This document shows positions 1 to 7,626 of a stretch of 64,000 nucleotides of DNA, one piece after another. The notes beneath the pieces are model-generated. The model was not told the origin of the DNA. It searched no databases and saw only the letters and a list, made by a program, of their open reading frames with translations. Position 1 is the first letter of the stretch; the number at the start of each line of letters is the position of its first letter. The position numbers were made by a program, and so were the translations under genes. The stretch comes from Paenibacillus alkaliterrae (GTDB lineage Bacteria; Bacillota; Bacilli; Paenibacillales; Paenibacillaceae): assembly GCF_021532375.1 (NCBI RefSeq), contig NZ_JAKGAP010000022.1, positions 57,290-121,289 of the forward strand, written 5' to 3'.

Positions 1-1
1 G

Positions 2-766
2 GCCCTATTAGGCTGGCGTACAAGGCAGGCTCCGGAGCAATGGCTGCGACTGTTTCGGGTAGAACGACACGGACCTTCATTTTTGGAGCGAGAGCTGCTC
101 CTTGCCAGCTGCGGCATCACGGCGGACGCTGCATGGTATGTTATCGCCAGGAGGCTTCTCATAGCTGCTATCATGCTGTCTGTTATTTTCATGGTTCTTC
201 TGTATGAGCGCTTAAACGCACTCCTGCCGATATCCTTCATTGGTCCCGGCTTGCTGCTCGCGATGTTTATTGTATATATCGACTTGGTATGGCTGCGGTC
301 AATAAGCAAAATGCGCGCGCTGCAAATAACCAAAGAAATATTCGTCGTAAGCAATCAGCTTCTCTATCTCTCGGACTCCTCGCTCCATATCCATGCGAAG
401 CTGCTTCGCTGCTTGCCGTTTACGCGAGCCATGCGCGATGATTTGGAGCGGCTGCTCGCCGAATGGTATCATGACGCGGGTGCGGCGCTGCAGCGTTTTA
501 AACTAAGACTCGGTACCGATGAGGCGCTTAGCTTCGTCGAGACGCTCGATGCGCTCCGGATGCACGAAAGTCTGCAGTATTACGACCTGCTTCGAGCGAG
601 GATCGGAGATTACAAGGAGAAGATTGAGCTGGCTAAAGAAAGCAGGAAGGAATCAGCCTCATACTTTTTATTTGTTATAGCGGGCATTCCGATTTTGTAT
701 ACCTTTCAGGTATTTATTTATCCATGGGTAAGAGAAGGGCAGAAGCTGTTTCAGTCGCTTAACTGA
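2..766 (+). CDS. TadC/T2SSF-like membrane protein, 5' end outside window
   Basis: The reading frame is open from base 2, so the gene begins upstream of the window; the TTG at 83 is only the first internal start. From there 227 residues are seen, with two hydrophobic segments near residues 24-45 and 50-72, a charged helical middle, and a last membrane segment (SYFLFVIAGIPILYTF) near 190-215. This layout fits inner-membrane platform proteins of type II secretion and Tad pilus systems. The next genes, interrupted by the prophage, encode tiny single-membrane-span proteins and two proteins with N-terminal membrane anchors, which supports a pilus or secretion locus. The family call rests on layout and context. 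Confidence 0.55.
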   Translation, partial: ALLGWRTRQAPEQWLRLFRVERHGPSFLERELLLASCGITADAAWYVIARRLLIAAIMLSVIFMVLLYERLNALLPISFIGPGLLLAMFIVYIDLVWLRSISKMRALQITKEIFVVSNQLLYLSDSSLHIHAKLLRCLPFTRAMRDDLERLLAEWYHDAGAALQRFKLRLGTDEALSFVETLDALRMHESLQYYDLLRARIGDYKEKIELAKESRKESASYFLFVIAGIPILYTFQVFIYPWVREGQKLFQSLN

Positions 767-797
767 ATGGAAGTTAATACGGGAAGGAGGTGAAGGC

Positions 798-830
798 ATG
801 CGTAATATTTTGATGACTGTTATGATGCTC
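798..830 (+). pseudogene. 5' fragment of a split 49-codon pilus-locus gene
   Basis: A strong ribosome site (GGAAGGAGGTGA, 782-793) precedes ATG at 798. The first 11 codons read MRNILMTVMML, and the sequence then enters the prophage. The hybrid frame runs on to 983 and gives a 61-aa chimera with no sensible C-terminus. The missing 3' part lies at 45218-45334. Joined through the 10-bp core, the two parts give a 49-aa protein similar in length and pattern to the intact 48-aa product encoded at 45377. Confidence 0.75.
821..830 (+). other. attL core, TATGATGCTC
   Basis: This 10-bp sequence is identical to 45208-45217 and in the same orientation and codon phase. Recombination between the copies would remove the prophage and restore the interrupted host ORF. 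The integrase stop codon lies 67 bp away. The true overlap could be a few bases shorter or longer. Confidence 0.75.
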
Positions 831-860
831 ATTACGGTTACAGGTGAAAACCCCCTTATA

Positions 861-873
861 ATTAAAGGGATTT
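861..873 (+). repeat. 13-bp inverted repeat, left copy (possible integrase arm site)
   Basis: ATTAAAGGGATTT lies 30 bp inside the left core. Its exact reverse complement lies at 45136-45148, 59 bp inside the right core. In the circular phage attP the two would flank the core as inverted repeats, as arm-type integrase sites can. That role is inferred. Confidence 0.4.
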
Positions 874-896
874 TAGGGGATGGTATACACGTATGC

Positions 897-2054
897 TCAC
901 AATTTGACCACTTTGCTCAAAAGAGCGGAAAATTTTTCGGAGGCTTCTTTCTTCACTGCCTTTGTTACATGAAGATACACTAACCTGGTTGTAGCATCAC
1001 TCTTATGGCCAAGTCTTTGCATGATCGCCTCCAAACTCACTCCTGCTTCTGCACATAGCGAGGTATGTGTATGCCTAAGTGAATGCGGCGAGAACTTTTG
1101 CGGGAGATCCATCCACTGCGTAAGGCGTTTCATTCGATGCTCAATTTTTCTGCGCGTTGGAGGGTACCCGAACGAATTATCATCCCGCCCAAACACAAAA
1201 TTTTTATCATGGTAGACATCGCGCTTACTCATTTTGAATTCATTTTGCTTTGCTTTGTGTCGTTCTAATTCAGCGATAATGTTCACGTCCACGTCTATTA
1301 TACGACGTGACGATTTTGTTTTAGGAGTGCCTATTCTGTACTCTTCCGCCTTGTCCTTAAGATTAACAAGTGTTCCATTTACAGATATTGTGCAATTTAT
1401 GATATTGATGTCCGACCAGGTAAGTGCACACAGCTCGCCGATCCGCAGACCAGTGTAAGCGAGAACTAGAAACATTAGGTAGTCGTCGTGCAGTCCCCGG
1501 TGTTTGGCGAGTCGCAAAAACTCGGCCAACTGCTCCTTCTCCATGTATTTCGGTAATTCTTCCTCATCTGCGGCAGACGGCACTTTCGCGTACTCGGTAG
1601 GGTTGATTTTTATTTCTGAAAACTCCATCGCTTTCTTGAATAACAATTGCGCAACACCGTGTATCCCTTGAACTGTGCTGTGCGCCATCGTCTCAGACAT
1701 ATTTATTAATACATCTTGGTATTTCTTGCGAGATATATTGCGTAAACGGACTTTAGCGAAATACTTCAAAAGGCTTTTTATCTGGTATCCTCTCTGTCTG
1801 ATAGAACTTTCCTTTGCGTTACTGGCACGATAAAGTTTAAGCCAGGTATTGGCAAACTCCTCGAAAGTAGTGTTTGATTCTTTGACATAGACGCCATCTG
1901 CCACTGCCGATTCAACCTTAGCCGCAGCAAGTTCAGCCTCCCGTTTAGTTCTGAATCCGCCTTTAGAATCTTGGTTACGTTCCCCAGTAACTGGGTCCTT
2001 CTCGAGATCTACGGTATATGACCAAGTTTTACCACGCTTACGAATGTATGGCAT
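897..2054 (-). CDS. int: Phage tyrosine integrase
   Basis: This 385-aa site-specific recombinase integrates and excises the prophage by cutting and rejoining att sites through a tyrosine-DNA link. It has an N-terminal arm-type DNA-binding part (about 1-55), a SAM-like core-binding domain (about 60-160) and the catalytic domain. Catalytic residues are visible: Arg in TGLRIGEL (about 204), HSLRH (His324, Arg327), His350 in RLGH, and nucleophile Tyr360 in VYLHV. The length is normal for phage integrases of Firmicutes. It faces the left end and stops 67 bp from the core. A LexA-like box lies just upstream of its start. Confidence 0.97.
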   Translation of the reverse strand: MPYIRKRGKTWSYTVDLEKDPVTGERNQDSKGGFRTKREAELAAAKVESAVADGVYVKESNTTFEEFANTWLKLYRASNAKESSIRQRGYQIKSLLKYFAKVRLRNISRKKYQDVLINMSETMAHSTVQGIHGVAQLLFKKAMEFSEIKINPTEYAKVPSAADEEELPKYMEKEQLAEFLRLAKHRGLHDDYLMFLVLAYTGLRIGELCALTWSDINIINCTISVNGTLVNLKDKAEEYRIGTPKTKSSRRIIDVDVNIIAELERHKAKQNEFKMSKRDVYHDKNFVFGRDDNSFGYPPTRRKIEHRMKRLTQWMDLPQKFSPHSLRHTHTSLCAEAGVSLEAIMQRLGHKSDATTRLVYLHVTKAVKKEASEKFSALLSKVVKL

Positions 2055-2076
2055 GTCTTATTTCTCCTCTCAATTA

Positions 2077-2088
2077 GAACGTATGTTC
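2077..2088. promoter_or_regulatory. LexA-like box upstream of int
   Basis: GAACGTATGTTC matches the GAAC-N4-GTTC core of the Gram-positive LexA (DinR) site and is nearly palindromic out to TAGAAC...GTTCTA. It lies 23-34 bp before the integrase start, where the promoter should be. This suggests SOS control of the integrase. LexA binding is inferred. Confidence 0.55.
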
Positions 2089-2104
2089 TATTTTTGGTAT
2101 ATAG

Positions 2105-2124
2105 AAAACCGCCTCGCAGCGGCG
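2105..2124 (-). terminator. Possible terminator of the repressor/ImmA operon
   Basis: Read leftward, CCGC-TGCGAG-GCGG is followed by TTTTCTAT. The stem is short, so this is weak. It sits between the ImmA gene and the integrase, where a terminator would separate the two units. Confidence 0.35.
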
Positions 2125-2155
2125 AAAGCGCAAGGTTATAAATATATGATGGTGC

Positions 2156-2575
2156 TTATTTGTAGAAACGTTTAAATCTTGCCATTTGTTCCGGTATCCC
2201 GCAGATTGCAGCAGCTTCGCTTATCGTGTGCTCCAGCAGCAGCTCATCTGGGATAAGGAGCTCTGCTGCAAATTGGTTTGCCTCCCGTTCGATGCGATCA
2301 ACGGAAAACAACGTGTGCCTTTTAAGGAATGGCGTGTTCACTTTTGGGTGAAGCAGGGCATGTCCGAGTTCATGGGAACAAGTGAAGCGCATTTCGATTT
2401 CATCAAGTGAGTTATTAAGGTGAATCATCTTCATTCGTTTATAAGTATTAAAATAACCCATAACGCCGCCGAGCGGCTCGTATACGACTAGGATGTTTTT
2501 CTGCTTCGCAATGGTGAAAGGGTTATTCGTTCCATAATTACGGGTCAGCTGACTGACCATACGTCTGATCCCCAT
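2156..2575 (-). CDS. immA: ImmA/IrrE-type metallopeptidase
   Basis: This 139-aa protein has the zinc-protease motif HELGH within CSHELGHALLHP, and a downstream Glu-rich segment (DRIEREANQFAAELLIP) typical of the IrrE/ImmA family. In ICEBs1 and related phages, ImmA cleaves the element's own repressor after DNA damage or cell signals. Here the gene lies directly downstream of the repressor gene, 12 bp away and on the same strand, which fits that pair. The substrate is inferred from this position. The symbol is by family analogy. Confidence 0.88.
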   Translation of the reverse strand: MGIRRMVSQLTRNYGTNNPFTIAKQKNILVVYEPLGGVMGYFNTYKRMKMIHLNNSLDEIEMRFTCSHELGHALLHPKVNTPFLKRHTLFSVDRIEREANQFAAELLIPDELLLEHTISEAAAICGIPEQMARFKRFYK

Positions 2576-2587
2576 CCAGTGCGCCCC

Positions 2588-3043
2588 TTATTTGTTTTTG
2601 TTTTTATTAGGGTTGAATTTTCGTTTTGCCATCCCTTTAGCTAGTCGCAAGGAATTTTCAAGTGAGATCCGCATGAGTTCTTTTGTTTCATCATCCATCG
2701 GCTCGCCGTGGAAAGCTAACGCTTCGTTTGATTCGAGCTCGCCGATCATGCGCTCCAGATCAGTCGCAATGTCACGTTCCTCTCTAGCCGATAAACCGTT
2801 TGAATCATCGGTATATCCTTCCGCGTAATCTTCCTCTGACACTCTGCTCGACATCCCCAACAATTCATTTGCGCTTACCTTTAGTACATTAGCGATCGCA
2901 GTTAGTGTATCAAGACTAGGGTTATATCGGTCACGTTCTATGTCTGCTATGTATGAGCGGGATATATTAGCTTTATCAGCCAACTCCACTTGAGTAAGTC
3001 TTTTTGCTTTGCGGTAATTTTTAATATTTTCCCCGATAGACAA
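2588..3043 (-). CDS. XRE-family prophage repressor
   Basis: This 151-aa protein begins with a classical helix-turn-helix (about residues 6-60; TQVELADKANISRSYIADIE). An acidic linker and a C-terminal helical region follow, with no LexA-like self-cleavage domain, so it probably depends on the neighbouring ImmA protease for inactivation. It is transcribed leftward from a promoter within the divergent region 3044-3275. It likely represses the rightward early promoter and maintains lysogeny. A Cro-like protein is divergently encoded at 3276. Confidence 0.9.
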   Translation of the reverse strand: MSIGENIKNYRKAKRLTQVELADKANISRSYIADIERDRYNPSLDTLTAIANVLKVSANELLGMSSRVSEEDYAEGYTDDSNGLSAREERDIATDLERMIGELESNEALAFHGEPMDDETKELMRISLENSLRLAKGMAKRKFNPNKNKNK

Positions 3044-3062
3044 TTTCCTGCACTCCTTTTAA

Positions 3063-3077
3063 GTCGGTGGATCCGAC
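3063..3077. repeat. Palindrome GTCGG-N5-CCGAC before the repressor gene
   Basis: GTCGGTGGATCCGAC has 5-bp arms and lies about 20 bp upstream of the repressor start codon, in its leader. It could be an operator or a small mRNA hairpin. Nothing decides between the two. Confidence 0.3.
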
Positions 3078-3086
3078 ATTTATTTC

Positions 3087-3115
3087 ATTATACAGCCGTA
3101 ATGACGGTCATACAA
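3087..3115 (-). promoter_or_regulatory. Predicted leftward promoter for repressor
   Basis: Read leftward, TTGTAT (3115-3110) and TATAAT (3092-3087) are separated by 17 bp. The first putative operator copy (3101-3118) overlaps the -35 and spacer, as expected for autoregulation. Confidence 0.6.
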
Positions 3116-3489
3116 GTCCTAAAATGTCGTAAATACAAGTATAATTGACCTATTAGACGGAAATACCAGTAAATAGCTAGCGTATGCTCTTAAATGCTCG
3201 AATATGACTAAAAATCGAATTTTACAAAAATGACGGAAATACTGTACATTTATTACACAGGAGGTGATACAAACAATGGATAAGAAAGCACTAGGAAGCG
3301 CCATCCAAACAAAGCGCAAAGCGTTGCACTTAAAGCAGGCCTCTGTTTCTGAAACGACAGGGTTGTCTAGGAGCTACCTTTCTGATATTGAGAACGGAAG
3401 GTATGCACCTAGTGTCGATGCACTATCCAAAATCGCCATTGCGCTGAATTTGGATTTAAACTTTCTCAAAAATGACGGAAATACAAGTA
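3101..3489. repeat. Five copies of an 18-bp operator-like repeat
   Basis: Copies lie at 3101-3118, 3124-3141, 3154-3171, 3230-3247 and 3472-3489, all in the same direction. The consensus is close to ATGACGGAAATACAAGTA, with GACGG and ATAC the best kept parts. Copy 1 overlaps the leftward promoter, copy 4 sits in the spacer of the rightward promoter, and copy 5 is inside the 3' end of the Cro-like gene. This arrangement fits binding sites of the repressor and/or the Cro-like protein. Confidence 0.65.
3221..3250 (+). promoter_or_regulatory. Predicted rightward early promoter
   Basis: TTTACA (3221-3226) and TACATT (3245-3250) are separated by 18 bp and lie 26 bp before the Cro-like start codon. 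The spacer is almost filled by the fourth operator-like repeat, so repressor bound there would block it. Confidence 0.5.
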
Positions 3490-3518
3490 TCCAAGGCGAG
3501 GGAGTTGGTGATCAGTGA
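3276..3518 (+). CDS. Cro-like XRE-family regulator
   Basis: This 80-aa protein is essentially one XRE helix-turn-helix domain (LKQASVSETTGLSRSYLSDI, about residues 20-39). ATG at 3276 is chosen because GGAGGTG lies at a normal distance before it; a GTG at 3264 overlaps that ribosome site. As first gene of the rightward operon opposite the repressor it most likely plays the Cro role in the lysis-lysogeny choice. An operator-like repeat lies within its last codons. Confidence 0.85.
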   Translation: MDKKALGSAIQTKRKALHLKQASVSETTGLSRSYLSDIENGRYAPSVDALSKIAIALNLDLNFLKNDGNTSIQGEGVGDQ

Positions 3519-3733
3519 CTCAAATAAAACTGCTCACGTTAGAACAGCTACCCAGCATTTTAACAGCTCAAAATATCGCTGATTACCTTGTGATAGGGCG
3601 TAAACGTGTTTATGAATACATGCAGCTTTCGCCAGCTCACGGCGGTATACCTTGCTTCTCACTAGGTAAAACGAAGCGAGTTGAGAAAAAAGATTTTGAG
3701 AAGTGGATAGCTGATCGCAAGAACAACAAATAG
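3515..3733 (+). CDS. Excisionase-type helix-turn-helix protein
   Basis: The 72-aa protein has a MerR/excisionase-like winged-helix pattern: ILTAQNIADYLVIGRKRVYEYM followed by a strand ending in KTKRVEKKDFEKWI. Such proteins act as Xis directionality factors or as small regulators. The GTG start overlaps the stop of the Cro-like gene by 4 bp, so the two are translationally coupled. Which of the two roles applies is not visible. Confidence 0.65.
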   Translation: MTQIKLLTLEQLPSILTAQNIADYLVIGRKRVYEYMQLSPAHGGIPCFSLGKTKRVEKKDFEKWIADRKNNK

Positions 3734-3769
3734 ATGTCTGATGGAATTACGTGAAGGAGGTGAAAAAGA

Positions 3770-3985
3770 ATGAGTGAACAGGGTTATCGTGAACTTGCTG
3801 CTCGTCAAGCAGCGCAGCTGCTCGAAGCTGGCTTTATTGCTAAAGACGAAAATGGCAGTGCAGTGCTTACCGAAAAGGGCAAGCAGCGTGCAGCAAAACG
3901 GCTGGACAAGCTGCCGATCGGTGACGATGTACTTATTGAAATCGCATTCTGTGAAGCGCATCATATCGGCTTCAATCCATTTTAA
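3770..3985 (+). CDS. Small phage protein, unknown function
   Basis: I do not recognise this 71-aa protein. A strong ribosome site (GAAGGAGGTGA) precedes the ATG. The first half is a predicted amphipathic helix rich in Ala, followed by a GFIAKDENGSAVLTEKGKQRA segment that looks like a small winged-helix fragment. It lies in the early operon between the excisionase-like gene and the recombination genes. Confidence 0.7.
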   Translation: MSEQGYRELAARQAAQLLEAGFIAKDENGSAVLTEKGKQRAAKRLDKLPIGDDVLIEIAFCEAHHIGFNPF

Positions 3986-3999
3986 GGGGGCGAAAACCA

Positions 4000-4191
4000 A
4001 TGAATCCGACTCAGAAAGCAGTTCAGCACATGGAAGAAGGCGTTATGCTCTTGCGAGCTGCTAAACGCAACCTGTTACAAGCTCGTAGCGATCAACATGT
4101 TCCGCTAGCGATGGTGATCGCATCACTCGAGGAAATTCTCGATGTACTAAAGGACCCTGAGTGTACGCCAGCAATATTAGGGGGTGAGTAA
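4000..4191 (+). CDS. Small phage protein, unknown function
   Basis: This 63-aa protein is unrecognised. It is predicted mostly helical with no membrane segment. GGGGG lies a few bases before its ATG, and it ends 1 bp before the next start, so it belongs to the same early operon. Confidence 0.65.
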   Translation: MNPTQKAVQHMEEGVMLLRAAKRNLLQARSDQHVPLAMVIASLEEILDVLKDPECTPAILGGE

Positions 4192-4192
4192 T

Positions 4193-4351
4193 ATGCCTGA
4201 GGAGCTGGAATTGCGTTGGAGGAAATACGAGCTGCAGCGGATGCGCTGGCGGTTAACAAATCGTATCGAAGTCGATCCGCGTGTTCTGCCGACTGCGCTT
4301 GATTGGTTAGACGGCGAGATCGCACAGATAGAAAAAGCCCTCGCGGGTTAG
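4193..4351 (+). CDS. 52-aa phage protein, unknown function
   Basis: A short gene starts with ATG at 4193 directly after the preceding stop, with GGGGGTGAG as ribosome site, and ends at TAG 4349-4351. The product is charged and helical (MPEELELRWRKYELQRMRW at its start). Function is unknown. Tight spacing with the preceding gene and good start signals support it. Confidence 0.6.
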   Translation: MPEELELRWRKYELQRMRWRLTNRIEVDPRVLPTALDWLDGEIAQIEKALAG

Positions 4352-4435
4352 GAGCCGCAAAGGCCGTTTAAATCAAAAACCAAGTTACCGCCAGCATATC
4401 ACATGTTGGACGGATTGAAAACAGGAGGTTTTATC

Positions 4436-4849
4436 ATGCCAGTAAATATCCATATTAGCGGCGAGAACGCCGAGCAAGCAGTATTAGAGTTATCTGTTCT
4501 AGCAGGTCGGATCGGAGGATTTGCGGCTCCTGTCGTACAACCAGAGGCCACCCCAGAAGCGCCTAAGCAGCGTGCAACTCGCGCGAAGTCGGAGAAAGCA
4601 GAGCCTATTGTTGAGCCAGAAGTGAAGCCGGATCCAGTTCAAGAAGAGCCGGAATCGACTGATGACGATGAGCCGTCCACATATTCCGTTGAGGATCTGA
4701 GAGCAAAGGCGGCTGAGGTGGCTAAGCTTGGTAAGCAGGCAAAGGTTAAGAAGGTGTTGACCGATTTCGGCGCGGCTTCTATTAGTGCTGTCCCTGAAGA
4801 TCAACGTGCTAAGGTTTACGCGGCGCTTGAGGCTGTTGCGAATGAGTAG
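4436..4849 (+). CDS. Phage early protein with acidic linker and SAP-like C-terminus
   Basis: The 137-aa product starts at ATG 4436, preceded by AGGAGG; an upstream in-frame ATG at 4403 has no comparable site. It has a short N-terminal domain (MPVNIHISGENAEQAVLEL), a long Pro/Glu-rich linker (about 40-85), and a C-terminal helical domain with YSVEDLRAKAAEVAKLGKQA resembling SAP or Rho-N folds. Proteins of this pattern commonly precede DUF2800 genes in Firmicutes phages, so a role in replication or recombination is likely but unproven. Confidence 0.7.
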   Translation: MPVNIHISGENAEQAVLELSVLAGRIGGFAAPVVQPEATPEAPKQRATRAKSEKAEPIVEPEVKPDPVQEEPESTDDDEPSTYSVEDLRAKAAEVAKLGKQAKVKKVLTDFGAASISAVPEDQRAKVYAALEAVANE

Positions 4850-5081
4850 TGCTACACAAGCGCGGGATTTAGAATCTGATCTCGAATACGTGGACAGTTG
4901 TTCAACGCTGTTCTTAGCCGCTGGTTATCATTTTTCATTTCCCGGATTCATTAAAAACGCATTAATCGGCTGGCCTTATGCGATAAAACGTGCCATGGAA
5001 GCAGAGAAAGAAGTCGATCGTCTCCGCAATGAGCTTAACATCCTGCAGGAGCAGAAACGGGGAAGAGGGTGCTGGGATTGA
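4842..5081 (+). CDS. Small phage protein with C-terminal coiled coil
   Basis: This 79-aa protein starts at ATG 4842, overlapping the preceding stop by 8 bp. The middle has a weakly hydrophobic stretch (FLAAGYHFSFPGFIKNALIG) and the last 30 residues form a charged coiled-coil-like helix. Function is unknown. The overlap with its neighbour indicates coupled translation. Confidence 0.65.
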   Translation: MSSATQARDLESDLEYVDSCSTLFLAAGYHFSFPGFIKNALIGWPYAIKRAMEAEKEVDRLRNELNILQEQKRGRGCWD

Positions 5082-6301
5082 CTCAAAACCATTCAAGCCG
5101 TGCGCATGCCAAATTATCGGCATCCGGTTCTAAGCGCTGGCTAGCTTGCCCGGGGAGTGTCGGGCTAGAAGCGTTGTTCCCGAGCGATAGTGGTAGTAGC
5201 ATATTCGCCGCTGAAGGTACAGCAGCCCATGAGTTGTCTGAGATTCACCTGGCTTACCTGTTTAACCATATCGACAAGAAAGAGCATACAAAACGTCTGA
5301 AAGTCGCTACGAAGGGCCAGTTCTACAGCCAAGAGATGGAGGACCACGTTCAAACCTACATAGACGTGGTCGTCGAGCGGATCAATGAGGCCCGCGCTAA
5401 AACGCCGGATGCGACGGTCTTGTTCGAGGAACGGCTGGACTTCTCACCGTGGGTGCCGGAGGGCTTCGGTACAGGTGACGTGGTGATCATCGCAGACGGT
5501 ACGCTTGAGGTCATCGATCTTAAGTATGGCAAGGGTGTTCCCGTTTCTGCTGAGGATAACAGCCAGCTCCGGCTATACGGGCTCGGCGCCATCAATGGCT
5601 TCAGCTTTCTTTACGATGTGCAGAACGTCCGTATGACGATCGTCCAACCGAGGCTCGACAGTGTATCGACGGAGGGGATGACTGCAGAGGAACTGCTCAA
5701 GTGGGCAGACGAAGTCGTGAAGCCCGGCGCGGAGCTGGCCGTATCCGGAAAAGGTGAGACGAAGGCAGGCGAACACTGCAAGTTCTGCAAGGCTAAAGCG
5801 GTCTGCCGCGTCAGGGCCTTTGCGAATCTTGAGCTTCTCGCTCATGAGTTTAAAGAGCCGGAGCTGCTGTCTCTTGAAGAGCTTGCTGAGATCCGGGGCA
5901 AGATTGATAACCTTGTCAGTTGGGCTGGCGATGTGAAGGATTACATGCTCGAGCAGGCTGAGAAGCATGATGTTAGATACCCTGGCTGGAAGCTTGTCGA
6001 AGGTCGTAGCAATCGGATTTACAGTGACAAAGATGCAGTTAAATTCACGCTTGAGCAAGCGATTAAGCAGAAGCATTTCGGACAGCACTTTAAGCCGGAT
6101 TCCATCTATAAGCCGCAGGAGCTTGTCGGCATAACGGAGATGGAGAAGGTCGTAGGTAAGAAGATGTTCGGGGAGCTGCTGTCTGATCTGGTGATTAAGC
6201 CGGCGGGCAAGCCGACTCTTGTAGAAGAAGCGGACAAGCGTCCGGAGCTGTCATCCCTAGCATCGATTGAGTCTGAATTCCAAGGTGAGGATATTGGCTG
6301 A
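5078..6301 (+). CDS. DUF2800 family, RecB/Cas4-like nuclease
   Basis: This 407-aa phage protein belongs by pattern to DUF2800, PD-(D/E)XK nuclease-fold proteins related to RecB and Cas4 and paired with DUF2815 in recombination and replication modules. Visible signs are the N-terminal SRAHAKLSASGSKRWLACPGS, a GTEAH-like segment (AAEGTAAHELSEIH), nuclease strands with GFGTGDVVIIADGTLEVIDL KYGKG, and a cysteine cluster (HCKFCKAKAVC, about 243) as in iron-sulfur or zinc RecB-like enzymes. TTG 5078 is preferred because homologues begin close to HSSRAHA; GTG 5069 is possible. Confidence 0.85.
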   Translation: MTQNHSSRAHAKLSASGSKRWLACPGSVGLEALFPSDSGSSIFAAEGTAAHELSEIHLAYLFNHIDKKEHTKRLKVATKGQFYSQEMEDHVQTYIDVVVERINEARAKTPDATVLFEERLDFSPWVPEGFGTGDVVIIADGTLEVIDLKYGKGVPVSAEDNSQLRLYGLGAINGFSFLYDVQNVRMTIVQPRLDSVSTEGMTAEELLKWADEVVKPGAELAVSGKGETKAGEHCKFCKAKAVCRVRAFANLELLAHEFKEPELLSLEELAEIRGKIDNLVSWAGDVKDYMLEQAEKHDVRYPGWKLVEGRSNRIYSDKDAVKFTLEQAIKQKHFGQHFKPDSIYKPQELVGITEMEKVVGKKMFGELLSDLVIKPAGKPTLVEEADKRPELSSLASIESEFQGEDIG

Positions 6302-6473
6302 TCAATGGGGTATCTACAGCACTATTTCGAAAAAGTTTTGCTTTGGGATCTCTGAACCTTCCAAAAAGCTTGCACAAAGAGCCTTATTCAATAAAATCGG
6401 TACGGACGCCTATAAATGGCGCTTCATGCCTAGAGTAATCATTCAAAAACCAATTATAAAGGAGCCAACAAAC

Positions 6474-7064
6474 ATGGCTATTACAAATACGGATACAAAA
6501 GTAGTCACTGGAACAGTTCGTCTCTCTTATACACACGTTTTCACTCCGCAATCCATCGATGGTGGCGATGAGAAGTACAGCACAGCGATCCTAATCCCGA
6601 AGTCGGACAAGGTGACGCTGCAGAAGATCAAAGCAGCTGTTGACGCTGCGAAGGAGCAAGGCAAGAGCAAATGGGGCGGAAAGATCCCTGCTAATGCTAA
6701 GACGCCGCTGCGTGACGGTGATGAGGAGCGTCCGGACGATGAAGCCTATGCTGGTCACTTCTTCCTGAACGCTTCCAGCAAGAACAAGCCTGGTGTTGCA
6801 AAGAAAGTCGGCCGAACGCCTGAAGGCAAACCGAAATTTGCAGAAATCACGGACACAACGGAGGTTTACTCCGGCTGCTATGCGAAGGTCAGCCTTAACT
6901 TCTACCCATTCGATGCGAAGGGGAACCGCGGCGTGGCTGCTGGTCTGAACAACATCGTTAAGGTACAGGACGGCGATTTTCTTGGCGGCCGCAGCAGCTT
7001 GAACGATGACTTCTCTGATACGGAATTCGAGGACGACCTTGGCGAAGAGGATTATCTGAACTAA
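6474..7064 (+). CDS. DUF2815 family, probable phage ssDNA-binding protein
   Basis: The 196-aa product starts at ATG 6474 after AAAGGAGCC. It matches the DUF2815 pattern: an N-terminal TGTVRLSYTHVFTP, a central KYSTAILIPKSDK, a segment naming conserved aromatic and glycine positions (YAGHFFLNASSKNKPG), then YSGCYAKVSLNFYPF and an acidic C-terminal tail. An acidic tail is typical of single-stranded DNA-binding proteins. It follows the DUF2800 gene and precedes the polymerase. The 172 bp before it holds no gene I can support. Confidence 0.85.
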   Translation: MAITNTDTKVVTGTVRLSYTHVFTPQSIDGGDEKYSTAILIPKSDKVTLQKIKAAVDAAKEQGKSKWGGKIPANAKTPLRDGDEERPDDEAYAGHFFLNASSKNKPGVAKKVGRTPEGKPKFAEITDTTEVYSGCYAKVSLNFYPFDAKGNRGVAAGLNNIVKVQDGDFLGGRSSLNDDFSDTEFEDDLGEEDYLN

Positions 7065-7082
7065 TTTCTTTTACTTAACAGC

Positions 7083-7110
7083 AAGGGATTCGGCAACGGG
7101 TCCCTTTTCT
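7083..7110 (+). terminator. Weak hairpin, possible attenuator or terminator
   Basis: AAGGGA...TCCCTT with a 12-base loop is followed by TTCTT. The short stem makes partial termination more likely than a full stop. Confidence 0.35.
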
Positions 7111-7137
7111 TATCCAAAAATACGGGAGGTTTTAAGG

Positions 7138-7626
7138 ATGAGCTATTTATATAGGACGGAGCAGGCGATCGCTGAAGGCAAGCTAAGCGAGCTTCATGCA
7201 ATCGAGCTTGCGAGCCGATTAGATGAGGCTGAACAGGCAATTGAGAAGCTACTGGACGTGCTTCGCCAATCACAGGCTGATTTTCGCAAGGCTGTGAGCC
7301 TTACGGTTAACGAGCTGGGCAAAGTAGCGCACGCGAACGCCATCGATAAAGGCTGGTATTCAGAGCCGCGCAGCTTCGGTGAGGTAATTGCTCTTATGCA
7401 CAGCGAGCTGTCGGAAGCGCTAGAGGATCACCGGAACGGCCGTGGCTTTACGGAGATATGGCTTGAAGGCGACAAGCCGTGTGGCATCCCAACGGAGCTG
7501 GCGGATACGGTGATTCGGATATTTGACACTTGCGGGCATCTCGGTATCGATCTGGGTGCGGCAATCGCTCAGAAGATGGCTTATAACGCTACTCGAAGCG
7601 TGAGGCACGGAGGTAAAAAGCTATGA
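7138..7626 (+). CDS. MazG-like nucleotide pyrophosphohydrolase
   Basis: The 162-aa protein has an N-terminal helical region (1-65) and a MazG-like all-alpha domain. Metal-binding acidic residues sit in MHSELSEALEDHR (about 88-100) and ELADTVIRIFDTCG (about 121-134), matching the EXXE...EXXD pattern. Such enzymes hydrolyse NTPs or dNTPs and may adjust nucleotide pools or counter host alarmones during infection. GGGAGG precedes the ATG. The next gene overlaps its stop by 4 bp. Confidence 0.83.
   Translation: MSYLYRTEQAIAEGKLSELHAIELASRLDEAEQAIEKLLDVLRQSQADFRKAVSLTVNELGKVAHANAIDKGWYSEPRSFGEVIALMHSELSEALEDHRNGRGFTEIWLEGDKPCGIPTELADTVIRIFDTCGHLGIDLGAAIAQKMAYNATRSVRHGGKKL

Noticed and set aside
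861..873. The 13-bp repeat as att core
   Set aside because: The two copies are inverted, so recombination would invert rather than excise, and joining there does not restore a host gene. The 10-bp direct repeat does.
6267..6473. N-terminal extension of the DUF2815 protein
   Set aside because: ATG 6474 has a good ribosome site and starts the conserved domain; the 69 upstream codons show no family pattern and overlap DUF2800.
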